A program made the position numbers and the translations under genes. From positions 1-64,000 of the forward strand of contig NZ_MVJN01000003.1 of the NCBI RefSeq assembly GCF_003265995.1: 64,000 bases of DNA, in the 5' to 3' direction. Under the pieces are notes generated by a model. The model worked only from the letters and a program-made list of their open reading frames with translations. It did not search any database and was not told the origin of the DNA. Source of the stretch: Legionella quinlivanii (GTDB lineage: Bacteria; Pseudomonadota; Gammaproteobacteria; Legionellales; Legionellaceae). Shown one piece after another: positions 1-7,902 of this stretch (its first letter is position 1; every line of letters begins with the position of its first letter).

Positions 1-197
1 TGGTATCCAACAGCATAGAGTCCCTTTGTTTATTCCTGCCCGGAAAAAATTTAAAGGGTACTCTAGCTCTTTTTTCAATTTATTCAATCTGTTAAACAAA
101 AATATTTTCCTTAGCCTGACGGCTATGGGCGAAGCGCCCGACCTACGCTTTCAAATTGAAAGCTTTATGCATACTCGCGGTTAGACCGTTATTTGAG

Positions 198-1835
198 TTA
201 TTGCGGGTTAATGGGCGGCAAATCAGAGCCAGCCTTTCGCTTGCTTGCTGTTTGCGACAAATGGTGCTGTAAAGCCTGCCATAATCCACCTCCCTGCCAT
301 GTTTTCTGTTGCTGATGATAAAGGGCTTCCGACAAGGCATTAATCTGTTTCTTGAGATTCATATCAAAGATTTGCTCACAGATATCAGCCAAACTTAAAA
401 TTCGCTTTTCTGGCCAATGACGTGAAGCCCATTCAATTAATGCCTGTTGCGCTTCGATCGGCTGATTATTCAGGCAGGCGCTCTGCAGACGTTTTAATAC
501 TGCTTTTTTACCTGCTCCTTTGTGCGACTTAAAATATGGCAGATTAAATCGGCCCAATTTAAGAGTGAGCAGCCAGGCCAGTGCGAACAATGCGGCAACT
601 CCCCAGGCTAACCAGGTGCTGGCTGGCGTTACCTTTTCAGCTGAGGGTGTTTCTGCAGGAACTTCTGCCGTCACGTCCTGTTCTTCAGACGGCGTATTCA
701 CTGAACTATCAGCGCTATTCGCTGTTGCCTGAACCTGAATAACCCGAGGAGCTAAAACAGCTACTTCATTCTTTTGAGTCACTGTATTAAACCAGGGTAA
801 ACGTAATTCAGGGATGGTAATTTTTCCCGCTTTATTAAACAGATAAGTTACTTTCTGCGTTTTGGTTCCTACCAGATAGGGTTGACGGTAACTGTTTTTC
901 TCTCCTGCTTTTTCTGGATAGACTGAAAAGCTGTCCTTGCTGCTAAAATCCAGCGACGGTAATAATTGAGCGGGTATACCGACCACTTCCAGAGTAACTG
1001 TACGGGTTAATGTATCTCCCTGCCTGATATTAACAGGCTCTCGATCGTATTGATCATTCAGTATGACTTCATTGGCGGGTAGCCATTCTTTACCTGTGAA
1101 ACTGGCGGGCACCGATTTTACCTTGAGCGTGAGTGGATCTGCACTGATTTTGGTTTTATGGGGCATTTGATCATAAACCAGGGCGCTGAATACCGGAGGG
1201 GTCACAGTTAGTTTACCGCTTTTCTGTGGAAAGATAGCATATTGCTGTTCCACGACTGAAAACAGGCGGCCATTTTCCGTGGCTTGATATTGTTTACCAT
1301 CCCCCAGAGGCACCAACAGCGCATTATCAACCTGAGGCGCCTGAAAATCAGTGTCCAATAACTGTAAACTGTTATACAGTTTGACCGTGTAAATCACTTG
1401 CTGATTAACATAGGGCGTCTTGTTATCCACTTCAACGAGCAGCTGCAGATCGTCCTGTTTTGTAAGAGGTTTGCCGCTTTGTACTGCAGAAGCAGTGACC
1501 TCTATTGTGGAAGGCGTCGTACTTTCCTGCCCAACCTGCAGAGAGGGTATGGAAATAGTACCCATTTTGAGAGGAACCAGAAAAACCGTCCATTGGTTGA
1601 CGGTGCGAGCCTGCCCGTTAATGATGCTGTAATTTGTACTGCGTTCGGTTCCAACAATTTGAAAATTTTCCTGCAAAGGAGTTAAGTCCGGTACGGCATT
1701 CGTCTGGCCATCCATAGTCAATACCAGGCGAAACGATTGACCTATCTGTACTTTACTGTTCTCTATTTGAATGCTGAGCCCTGCAATCAATATTCCTGAA
1801 TAAAAGAGAATGAAAATGCTGATTATTTTTTTCAT
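198..1835 (-). CDS. batD: BatD-like membrane protein (oxygen tolerance/Bat operon)
   Basis: Last gene of the MoxR/Bat operon. The protein (about 545 aa) opens with a signal peptide (MKKIISIFILFYSGILIAG), has a long beta-rich periplasmic region with the BatD-type N-terminal pattern (IGQSFRL..., then FQIVGTERSTNYSIING), and a single membrane helix near residue 415 (WLAWGVAALFALAWLLTL) before a short helical cytoplasmic tail. BatD proteins are thought to work with VWA and MoxR partners in envelope stress or complex assembly; the exact role is not settled. I place the start at 1835, not at a GTG/ATG further upstream, because this ATG overlaps the TGA of the TPR gene in an ATGA. The linker around residues 375-410 is low complexity (S, T, E, P rich). 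Confidence 0.85.
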   Translation of the reverse strand: MKKIISIFILFYSGILIAGLSIQIENSKVQIGQSFRLVLTMDGQTNAVPDLTPLQENFQIVGTERSTNYSIINGQARTVNQWTVFLVPLKMGTISIPSLQVGQESTTPSTIEVTASAVQSGKPLTKQDDLQLLVEVDNKTPYVNQQVIYTVKLYNSLQLLDTDFQAPQVDNALLVPLGDGKQYQATENGRLFSVVEQQYAIFPQKSGKLTVTPPVFSALVYDQMPHKTKISADPLTLKVKSVPASFTGKEWLPANEVILNDQYDREPVNIRQGDTLTRTVTLEVVGIPAQLLPSLDFSSKDSFSVYPEKAGEKNSYRQPYLVGTKTQKVTYLFNKAGKITIPELRLPWFNTVTQKNEVAVLAPRVIQVQATANSADSSVNTPSEEQDVTAEVPAETPSAEKVTPASTWLAWGVAALFALAWLLTLKLGRFNLPYFKSHKGAGKKAVLKRLQSACLNNQPIEAQQALIEWASRHWPEKRILSLADICEQIFDMNLKKQINALSEALYHQQQKTWQGGGLWQALQHHLSQTASKRKAGSDLPPINPQ

Positions 1836-2665
1836 TGGTACCACCCCCGTTGCCGGCGTATATGATCACGTAGAAACTTTTCACGAAGTAAACCGCCTGG
1901 ATCGTCAGGAATTAATTTAAGCCATTGTTCTTTGGCCTGTTGCTGCTCTTTATCTGACAGAGACGATTGCGCTTGTGCTGCAGCTTGTTTTTTTTCATCT
2001 TCATTGGTCTTTGACGCATTGTTTTGTTGTTCCTGCTTCTCTTTATTTTTCTTCGCAGAGGCCTCTTCTTCAGCCTGCTGCTCTTGCTGGCTTTTCTCTT
2101 TATTCATCTGTTGTTCAGCACCAGAATTGTCTGATTGCGGCTGATTTTGTTGTTGCTGCTGATTATTTTTTTCATTGGCACTGGACTTCTGACCCTGCTT
2201 CTGCTGATCCTGCTTATTTTTCTGATCCTGATTTTGCCCGCCATTCTGCTCTTTATTCTGCTCTTTATTTTGCTGTTTCTCTTTGTCTTTTTTTAGTAAA
2301 TCAGCAACGAGCGCCCGGTTAAATCGGGCATCCTGGTTCTTGGGGTTTATTTTCAGAGCCTGATCATAGGCCTTCAATGCCTCTTCATATTTACCCTGAT
2401 GAGCCAATGCATTTCCCGCATTATAAAACCCTGTTTCATTATTGAGCGACTGGTAAGCCTGAGCGGCCTGCTGATAATTTCCTGCACGATATGAAGCAGC
2501 TGCCTGCCAATCCTCCTGCTTAAATAATTCACCAGCTTTATTATATTGCCCCTTTTGCATCATCTCAGCCGCCTGCTGATCAGGTGTGTACCATAAATCC
2601 TTCCAGCTGAAAGACCAGGTCGATGCACTGGCGAAAATCAACATTATCAATAACAAAACTCTCAT
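1832..2665 (-). CDS. TPR protein of the Bat operon (BatC-like), with Q/K/N-rich tail
   Basis: The protein (about 277 aa) starts with a signal or anchor sequence (MRVLLLIMLIFASASTWSFS). Three to four TPR-like repeats follow over residues 20-125, including ETGFYNAGNALAHQGKYEEA and LKAYDQALKINPKNQDARFN. From about residue 128 to 245 it is extremely rich in Q, K, N and E, clearly disordered or coiled coil, and ends in a short basic segment. BatC-type TPR proteins are scaffolds in the Bat system. ATG 2665 overlaps the TGA of the upstream VWA gene (ATGA), and its own stop overlaps the batD start, so the chain is translationally coupled. The upstream in-frame start at 2686 would bury the signal sequence. 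Confidence 0.8.
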   Translation of the reverse strand: MRVLLLIMLIFASASTWSFSWKDLWYTPDQQAAEMMQKGQYNKAGELFKQEDWQAAASYRAGNYQQAAQAYQSLNNETGFYNAGNALAHQGKYEEALKAYDQALKINPKNQDARFNRALVADLLKKDKEKQQNKEQNKEQNGGQNQDQKNKQDQQKQGQKSSANEKNNQQQQQNQPQSDNSGAEQQMNKEKSQQEQQAEEEASAKKNKEKQEQQNNASKTNEDEKKQAAAQAQSSLSDKEQQQAKEQWLKLIPDDPGGLLREKFLRDHIRRQRGWYQ

Positions 2666-3591
2666 AACTGCACCCTCTGCAGCCAACCTCTTCTAAACAC
2701 TGGCATAAGAAACAGTAAAGCTGGAATCAAAAACCAGCGCCCTTCATCCTGCCATACCGGAATTTCATTTTGTTCACTCAAGGCATATTGTCTGCTGGTT
2801 ATGGCCCGCCTCAACCATTGATTTAGCGAAGCACCTTCATTATTTAAATCAAGCAGCATTCCCTTGCCGGCATTGGCTAAGGGTTTAAATATTGGATATA
2901 CAGCGGAATCTGCCAAAACAGGCATAATGGAGGTTTCGATACCCTGATTGGCCAGTTTGGACGCCGCTTTCAAAGCAGACGCATCGGGAGGAGTGGCCGT
3001 CAGCACCAGGATTTGTCCACCCGAAAACCCTGCCTGTTCAATCAATTGGGCAGCCTGCTGCAACGCAATCGATAAATCCTGGCCATTCACTGGCATAATT
3101 TGTGGATTCAGGGAGTCCAGCAAGCTATCAATGGTTTTAGCATCCTCCGTCAATGGCGATACTACAAAGGATTCACCTGTGTAAACTATCAGGCCTGTTT
3201 GTCCCGTGTCTTTACGGTTGAATAAATCATGCAAAATGAACCTGGCCCGTAATAAGCGATTGGGTTTTAAATCTTCCTCAAGCATTGCCTCGGATAAATC
3301 CAGCACTATGATTCTGGGCTGCAATAATTTAAAGGCTGGCACAGGCAACTTTTTCCATACCGGTCCAGCGAGAGCAATAATAATTAACCCAAAACTGGTT
3401 AATAACAGCAGTAAGGAATGCTGCCTTTTTCCAGAGTGCTGATTTTTGATTAACTGGGATAATAAATGCGGATCACAGATGGCAGCCCAGGCTTGCAAGG
3501 GAGCTTTCTGCTTCCAAAGGCGCCAAAATAACCAGCAAAGCGGTAGAAAAGCAAATAACCATAGTGGACGAAGAAAATGAAAGTCAATCAC
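2662..3591 (-). CDS. VWA-domain membrane protein (BatB-like)
   Basis: A 309-aa protein with two N-terminal membrane helices (residues 8-25 and about 60-78), a von Willebrand factor A domain over about residues 90-260, and a C-terminal hydrophobic segment (WFLIPALLFLMPVF). This is the Bat VWA layout. The MIDAS motif reads DLSEAM where DxSxS is expected, so the second serine of the metal site is replaced by Ala. Its upstream partner keeps the full motif. It overlaps both neighbours by ATGA, which argues for one coupled transcript and roughly equal amounts of the two VWA proteins. Confidence 0.8.
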   Translation of the reverse strand: MIDFHFLRPLWLFAFLPLCWLFWRLWKQKAPLQAWAAICDPHLLSQLIKNQHSGKRQHSLLLLLTSFGLIIIALAGPVWKKLPVPAFKLLQPRIIVLDLSEAMLEEDLKPNRLLRARFILHDLFNRKDTGQTGLIVYTGESFVVSPLTEDAKTIDSLLDSLNPQIMPVNGQDLSIALQQAAQLIEQAGFSGGQILVLTATPPDASALKAASKLANQGIETSIMPVLADSAVYPIFKPLANAGKGMLLDLNNEGASLNQWLRRAITSRQYALSEQNEIPVWQDEGRWFLIPALLFLMPVFRRGWLQRVQL

Positions 3592-4616
3592 AGTCCTTTC
3601 TCCTGATACACAGTGTTTCGCTGCAATAAATAATTAAACAGCCCCAGGCTGTTTAAAAGCCAAATCATGATCAGGGCCAAGGCAAACGCCAATGGCCAGG
3701 GATAATATTCGTGTTGCGGTCTGAGTGTTGTGTGTTCCTGCTGCACAGTTTCAAGCTGATTAATTTTTTGATAAATCGACTCCAGTGAACTCGAATCGGT
3801 TGCCCGGAAATATTGACCGCCTGTGATTGAAGCAATTTCTTTTAGTGTATCTTCATCCAAATCAGCCCCGGCTCCCATGTTAATAAATGGACCCGACATC
3901 ATGCGGGGATCCGCTTCAGAGCCTAAGCCAATCGTATATACCTTGATTTGTTCAGATTTTGCCAGTTCCGCCGCTTTAAGAGGCAGCAAGACCCCCGAGT
4001 TATTGGCCCCGTCGGTTAATAAAATCACTACACGGCTACTTTTGGGAACATCTTGCAAACGCTTGACCGCAAGTCCCAGTGCATCCCCAATTGACGTGGT
4101 TTTGCCGGCCAAGCCCACAGTGGCATCTTCAATGCGCAATAACACACTGTGGCGATCATAGGTTAAGGGAGTTTGCAGATAAGCCTGACTGCCAAATAAA
4201 ATAAGACCGATTCGATCACCTGCCCTCTCTTTGACAAATTGCTCAGCAGCATGTTTAACAACAGCGAGGCGTGACACCGGCCTGCCATTCATTAACATAT
4301 CATTTAATTCCATACTGCCGGATAAATCGAGAACCATCATAATATTACGGCCCTCTCTTTCCAAAGGTAAAGGCTCTCCCACCCAGCGCGGACCAGCAGC
4401 AGCCAGAACCAGTAACGCCCACACCAGAAACCAGAAACCAGGACCGGATTTTTTACTCAGAATAGGTTTGTCCTGTTCAGCGATGGCACGCATGGATTGA
4501 TAAAACGGAACTTGTAATGCTGCAGGCAGGCTTGAACTGGCTCGTGGTATTAAAAACCAGAGGATTAACGGCAAACCGAGCAAAAGAAAAACCCAGGGGG
4601 AAGCTATTTCAAACAT
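3588..4616 (-). CDS. VWA-domain membrane protein (BatA-like)
   Basis: A 342-aa protein with N-terminal membrane helices (residues 8-24 and about 60-76), a VWA domain with an intact MIDAS (DLSGSM, then the Thr of LQTPLTYD and the Asp of LLTDGANNSG), and a C-terminal helix (PLAFALALIMIWLLNSLGLF). The family is encoded with MoxR ATPases and DUF58 proteins, and the VWA domains probably bind a metal-dependent partner in the periplasm. The start lies 13 bases inside the upstream DUF4381 gene and its stop overlaps the next VWA gene by ATGA. Confidence 0.87.
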   Translation of the reverse strand: MFEIASPWVFLLLGLPLILWFLIPRASSSLPAALQVPFYQSMRAIAEQDKPILSKKSGPGFWFLVWALLVLAAAGPRWVGEPLPLEREGRNIMMVLDLSGSMELNDMLMNGRPVSRLAVVKHAAEQFVKERAGDRIGLILFGSQAYLQTPLTYDRHSVLLRIEDATVGLAGKTTSIGDALGLAVKRLQDVPKSSRVVILLTDGANNSGVLLPLKAAELAKSEQIKVYTIGLGSEADPRMMSGPFINMGAGADLDEDTLKEIASITGGQYFRATDSSSLESIYQKINQLETVQQEHTTLRPQHEYYPWPLAFALALIMIWLLNSLGLFNYLLQRNTVYQEKGL

Positions 4617-5092
4617 CGTTTACCCCGTTGTTTTATCCAGGTTTTTGCTCGCGCGAATAAAGGCGCCATGCTAACCTGGCTGGTTGAAGGTTGATAGGGA
4701 AGCTCAAGCAGCAATTGACGCACCGTATTAAAATTTAGTTTGTGTCCCGTTTGATTCAGGAAATTAATCCATTCCTCTCCCTGCAGGCTGGCCACTGTTT
4801 CACGTGAAAAATACACCAGCGCAACCCGCTTTAACAATTCAGAAACCCGGGAACTGGCTAACTGACTGTTTCCGCTGCGCTGATACTCTTCCTGATATTG
4901 AGCAAGTAATTTAAGTGCATGCCGCTTGGGTTTGCTGTTTTTCTGATACTCAATAAAATAGTACAGTCCCCCGGCAAAGAGCAAGAGAACAAGGATTAGC
5001 AAAATGTACCAGCCTGGCGCCAAAGGCCACCAGCCGATAGCCTCCGGCAGATGAATATCACGCAGATTTTCCAGAGCATTCGTCTTAGTCAC
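4604..5092 (-). CDS. DUF4381 membrane protein of the MoxR/Bat operon
   Basis: A 162-aa protein with a short N-terminal segment (LRDIHLPEAIGWWPLAPGW, the characteristic DUF4381 opening), one strong membrane helix at residues 29-48 (YILLILVLLLFAGGLYYFIEY) and a helical cytoplasmic C-terminal half. DUF4381 proteins lie between DUF58 and VWA genes in gammaproteobacterial MoxR operons, as here; no biochemical function is established. It overlaps both neighbours by a few bases. Confidence 0.8.
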   Translation of the reverse strand: MTKTNALENLRDIHLPEAIGWWPLAPGWYILLILVLLLFAGGLYYFIEYQKNSKPKRHALKLLAQYQEEYQRSGNSQLASSRVSELLKRVALVYFSRETVASLQGEEWINFLNQTGHKLNFNTVRQLLLELPYQPSTSQVSMAPLFARAKTWIKQRGKRCLK

Positions 5093-5999
5093 GTTTCCTC
5101 CGCGGAAATGTCTGGTAAATCACCTGAGGGATATCGTTTTCACCATTAATCTGCGTATATTGAATATGCAGCTTTTTAAATAAGTGCTGTAAACTCTGCT
5201 GACGCTGATCGCACCATCGCTGATAATCTGCATTAACCTGCGAATTTGCGGTATCAAGCAGTAACTCCTGATGACCGTCGGTCATGGCATAAAGTGCAGG
5301 TAAGGGCGAGTGTAACTCCAAAGGATCAACAATCTGATAGGCGAGAATGTCATTATGTTCATGTAAGCGGCTCAAATTTTTTTCCGCCTCGCCATTCAAA
5401 TGATAAAAATCACTAATTAAAACAATGATACTGCCAGGTTTTACCACTCTTCTTAATCTGATTAATGCTTCGCCCAGAGGTTTTGGTGGACTCTCAGTCA
5501 TCATGCCGCTTGTTTGATTAGTGTATTCCATTAGCCCTGCCAGGATAGGCAGGACCCCCCCCTCACGCGACCTGGGTAGATATTCATTATGCCGTTCAGA
5601 GGAGTACAGCAGGGCACCAATTTTGTCACCCTGCTTGACCGTAGTCCAGGCAATCATCGCCGCCAGTCTCGCAGCAATCACCGATTTAAATGCCTTGCGA
5701 GTACCAAAATACATGGAGGGATTAAAATCAACGACAATAACCACTGGCCGTTCGCGCTCTTCCTGGTAAAGCTTGATGTGAGGCCGCCCCGTGCGTGCGG
5801 TTACACGCCATTCCATATGACGGATTTCATCGCCAGCCTGGTAATTTCTTACCTCTGAAAAATCCATTCCCCGGCCACGAAATTTTGATAAATGATTCCC
5901 GCTGCCAGGAGCTCCCTTCTCAGGTTTGTATGCCATTTTGCGAGCGAAACGTTTAAATGCAATCAGTTCCGCAAGATCAATTGACACGCCGTTTACCAT
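5085..5999 (-). CDS. DUF58 domain protein of the MoxR/Bat operon
   Basis: A soluble protein of about 304 aa with the DUF58 signature (SGNHLSKFRGRGMDFSEVR, then YQAGDEIRHMEWRVTARTGR at about residues 45-80), followed by a VWA-like fold with DFNPSM in the metal-site position. DUF58 proteins are the standard partner encoded directly after MoxR. I prefer ATG 5999, which has GGAAAAAG upstream; the reading frame also extends to a TTG at 6041, giving 318 aa, but that start is next to a repeat element and has no clear ribosome site. Confidence 0.85.
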   Translation of the reverse strand: MVNGVSIDLAELIAFKRFARKMAYKPEKGAPGSGNHLSKFRGRGMDFSEVRNYQAGDEIRHMEWRVTARTGRPHIKLYQEERERPVVIVVDFNPSMYFGTRKAFKSVIAARLAAMIAWTTVKQGDKIGALLYSSERHNEYLPRSREGGVLPILAGLMEYTNQTSGMMTESPPKPLGEALIRLRRVVKPGSIIVLISDFYHLNGEAEKNLSRLHEHNDILAYQIVDPLELHSPLPALYAMTDGHQELLLDTANSQVNADYQRWCDQRQQSLQHLFKKLHIQYTQINGENDIPQVIYQTFPRRKRD

Positions 6000-6050
6000 A
6001 TTTCTTTTTCCAATTGACAACTCATTTATAGAACCAATCAACTAACCTGT

Positions 6051-6136
6051 CGTCTTTGCGAACGAAGTGAAGCAATCCAGATCAAAACCTGCACAAAGCC
6101 AGGATCTGGATTGCTTCGCTAATGCTCGCAAAGACG
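6051..6136. repeat. Inverted-repeat element inside the MoxR operon
   Basis: An 86-base element with arms of about 33 bases. The left arm starts CGTCTTTGCGAACGAAG, and the right arm ends with the complement (CTAATGCTCGCAAAGACG); both carry GAAGCAATCCAGATC or its complement next to a short loop. It is a palindromic intergenic repeat of the kind seen in many copies in bacterial genomes. It lies between moxR and the DUF58 gene, inside the operon, and could act as a processing or partial termination site. Confidence 0.8.
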
Positions 6137-6166
6137 GTTTTTATGCATCTATTTTTATCCCGAGCA

Positions 6167-7162
6167 TCAGGGAACTGCCACCAGGCGCAATAGATGATCA
6201 ATAAAATCATCGCTGCTAACCCCTTCCGCCTCTGCTTCAAAGCTTAGTAATACACGGTGTCGCAGCACATCATGGGCAATCACATGAATATCTTCCGGCG
6301 TTACATAATCGCGGCCAGCCAGCCAGGCATGCGCCTTGGAGCAGCGATCCAGAGCAATAGTCGCCCGCGGACTGGCACCAAAACGCAGCCATTTCGCCAA
6401 CTCTCTGCTATACATTGCCGGATTTCGAGTAGCCACAACCAATTGAACCAGATAATGTTCCAATGCCGGGCTGGTATGCACCTTCAAAACCTGCTTGCGC
6501 GCCTCGAATAATACGCGCTGGGGCAACTGTTTAATATTCGCCGGCGCGGCTTGTACAGGATCCATTGCCTCCCGTCTGGCCAGAGCCAGAATATCCTGTT
6601 CGATAGCCGCATCTGGATAACCGATTTTGACATACATCAGAAAACGGTCGAGCTGCGCTTCTGGCAAAGGGTAGGTGCCCTCTTGTTCAATCGGGTTCTG
6701 AGTCGCCATGACCAGGAATAACTCGGGCAGAGGATAGGTCTTACCCCCGATGGTTACCTGACGTTCCGCCATGGCTTCCAGGAGTGCAGACTGTACTTTT
6801 GCAGGTGCGCGATTGATCTCATCTGCCAGTACCAAATGGTGGAAAATAGGGCCTGGCTGGAATACGAAGGTACTGGTTTCAGGATGAAACACGTCGGTTC
6901 CGGTTAAATCTCCGGGCAAGAGATCAGGGGTAAACTGAATGCGATGAAAATTGCCTTCAATCAGAGCGGACAGCTCTTTAACCGCCCGTGTTTTGGCAAG
7001 CCCTGGTGCTCCTTCTACCAGGAGATGCCCATCTGCGAGTAAGGCAATCAGCAGGCGAGATACCAAAGCGCGCTGGCCAAGGATGCGATCATTTAGAAAA
7101 TGACTAATCCGCAAAATTTCCTGCTGCACAGATTGTATTGTCGTTTCCTGCAGTTGCTCCAT
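6167..7162 (-). CDS. MoxR-family AAA+ ATPase
   Basis: A 331-aa AAA+ ATPase that heads the Bat operon. Walker A is GAPGLAKTR (about residue 54), Walker B is LADEINRAPAKVQSALLEAM (about residue 112), sensor 1 lies in VMATQNPIEQEGTYPLPEAQ, and the sensor 2 region is GASPRATIAL. These are the MoxR-specific sequences. MoxR ATPases are proposed chaperones that help insert cofactors or assemble complexes with VWA partners, which are encoded downstream here. The start has GAGGTTG about 7 bases upstream. Confidence 0.93.
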   Translation of the reverse strand: MEQLQETTIQSVQQEILRISHFLNDRILGQRALVSRLLIALLADGHLLVEGAPGLAKTRAVKELSALIEGNFHRIQFTPDLLPGDLTGTDVFHPETSTFVFQPGPIFHHLVLADEINRAPAKVQSALLEAMAERQVTIGGKTYPLPELFLVMATQNPIEQEGTYPLPEAQLDRFLMYVKIGYPDAAIEQDILALARREAMDPVQAAPANIKQLPQRVLFEARKQVLKVHTSPALEHYLVQLVVATRNPAMYSRELAKWLRFGASPRATIALDRCSKAHAWLAGRDYVTPEDIHVIAHDVLRHRVLLSFEAEAEGVSSDDFIDHLLRLVAVP

Positions 7163-7349
7163 TTATTCAACCTCGTGCAAAAAAAAACATAATCCTAGCG
7201 TGAATCCCTGTTCGTGCCAAGATCTCGTTGATATCGAAAGGCGGCCAAGGACCTTTAGCGCAGTTATAGGCTACAATTATAGGAATACGAAGCTGCCATT
7301 GAGCAGTTGACAGCAGCACATCAATCAAACCTCAGGGAGGAGGACTCTA

Positions 7350-7883
7350 ATGAATAAATTAAAAGGAAAAAAAATCGCCATACTTGCCACCAATGGCTTT
7401 GAGCAGGTTGAAATGGAAGCACCCCGCAAAGCACTGGAAAATGAGGGCGCAGAAACCTTCCTGATCTCACCCGAAAAAGAGGAAGTACAAGGATGGCATC
7501 ATTTTGAAAAAGCTGACAAATTCCCGGTAGATATTCCGCTTAAAGAAGCAAAGCCTGAAAATTTTGATGCGCTCTTACTTCCTGGCGGCGTGATCAATCC
7601 TGACCAGTTGCGTCTGCTGCCAGAGGCTGCAGAATTTGTTAAATCAATAAATCAACAAAACAAACCTATTGCCGCAATCTGCCATGGCCCCTGGTTATTA
7701 ATCAATGCGGAGCTGGCGAAAGGCAGGAAAATGACTTCCTGGTTATCGATCAAAACTGATTTAATTAATGCAGGTGCTGAATGGGTTGATGAACCCGTGG
7801 TTTGCGATCAGGACATTTTAACCAGCCGGAAACCGGATGATATTCCCCAGTTCAATGAAGCAATGATTCGGCTTTTTGAATAG
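7350..7883 (+). CDS. DJ-1/PfpI family protein (type 1 glutamine amidotransferase-like)
   Basis: A 177-aa single-domain protein. It begins with KKIAILATNGFEQVEMEAPR, typical of the PfpI/YhbO branch, and carries the nucleophile elbow AAICHGPW with Cys111 followed by His112. A conserved Glu in the first helix (EQVEM) completes the usual site. Members are described as cysteine peptidases, glyoxalases or deglycases; which applies cannot be told from sequence. The ATG has a strong GGGAGGAGG site. It ends 19 bases before ligD on the same strand, so the two may be co-transcribed. Confidence 0.9.
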   Translation: MNKLKGKKIAILATNGFEQVEMEAPRKALENEGAETFLISPEKEEVQGWHHFEKADKFPVDIPLKEAKPENFDALLLPGGVINPDQLRLLPEAAEFVKSINQQNKPIAAICHGPWLLINAELAKGRKMTSWLSIKTDLINAGAEWVDEPVVCDQDILTSRKPDDIPQFNEAMIRLFE

Positions 7884-7902
7884 CTCCACAGTGGAGGGAG
7901 CA

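Noticed and set aside
2050-2290. Low-complexity CTG/TTG-rich DNA in the TPR gene
   Set aside because: It encodes the Q/K/N-rich tail of the BatC-like protein in a continuous frame, so it is a protein feature, not a DNA repeat element.
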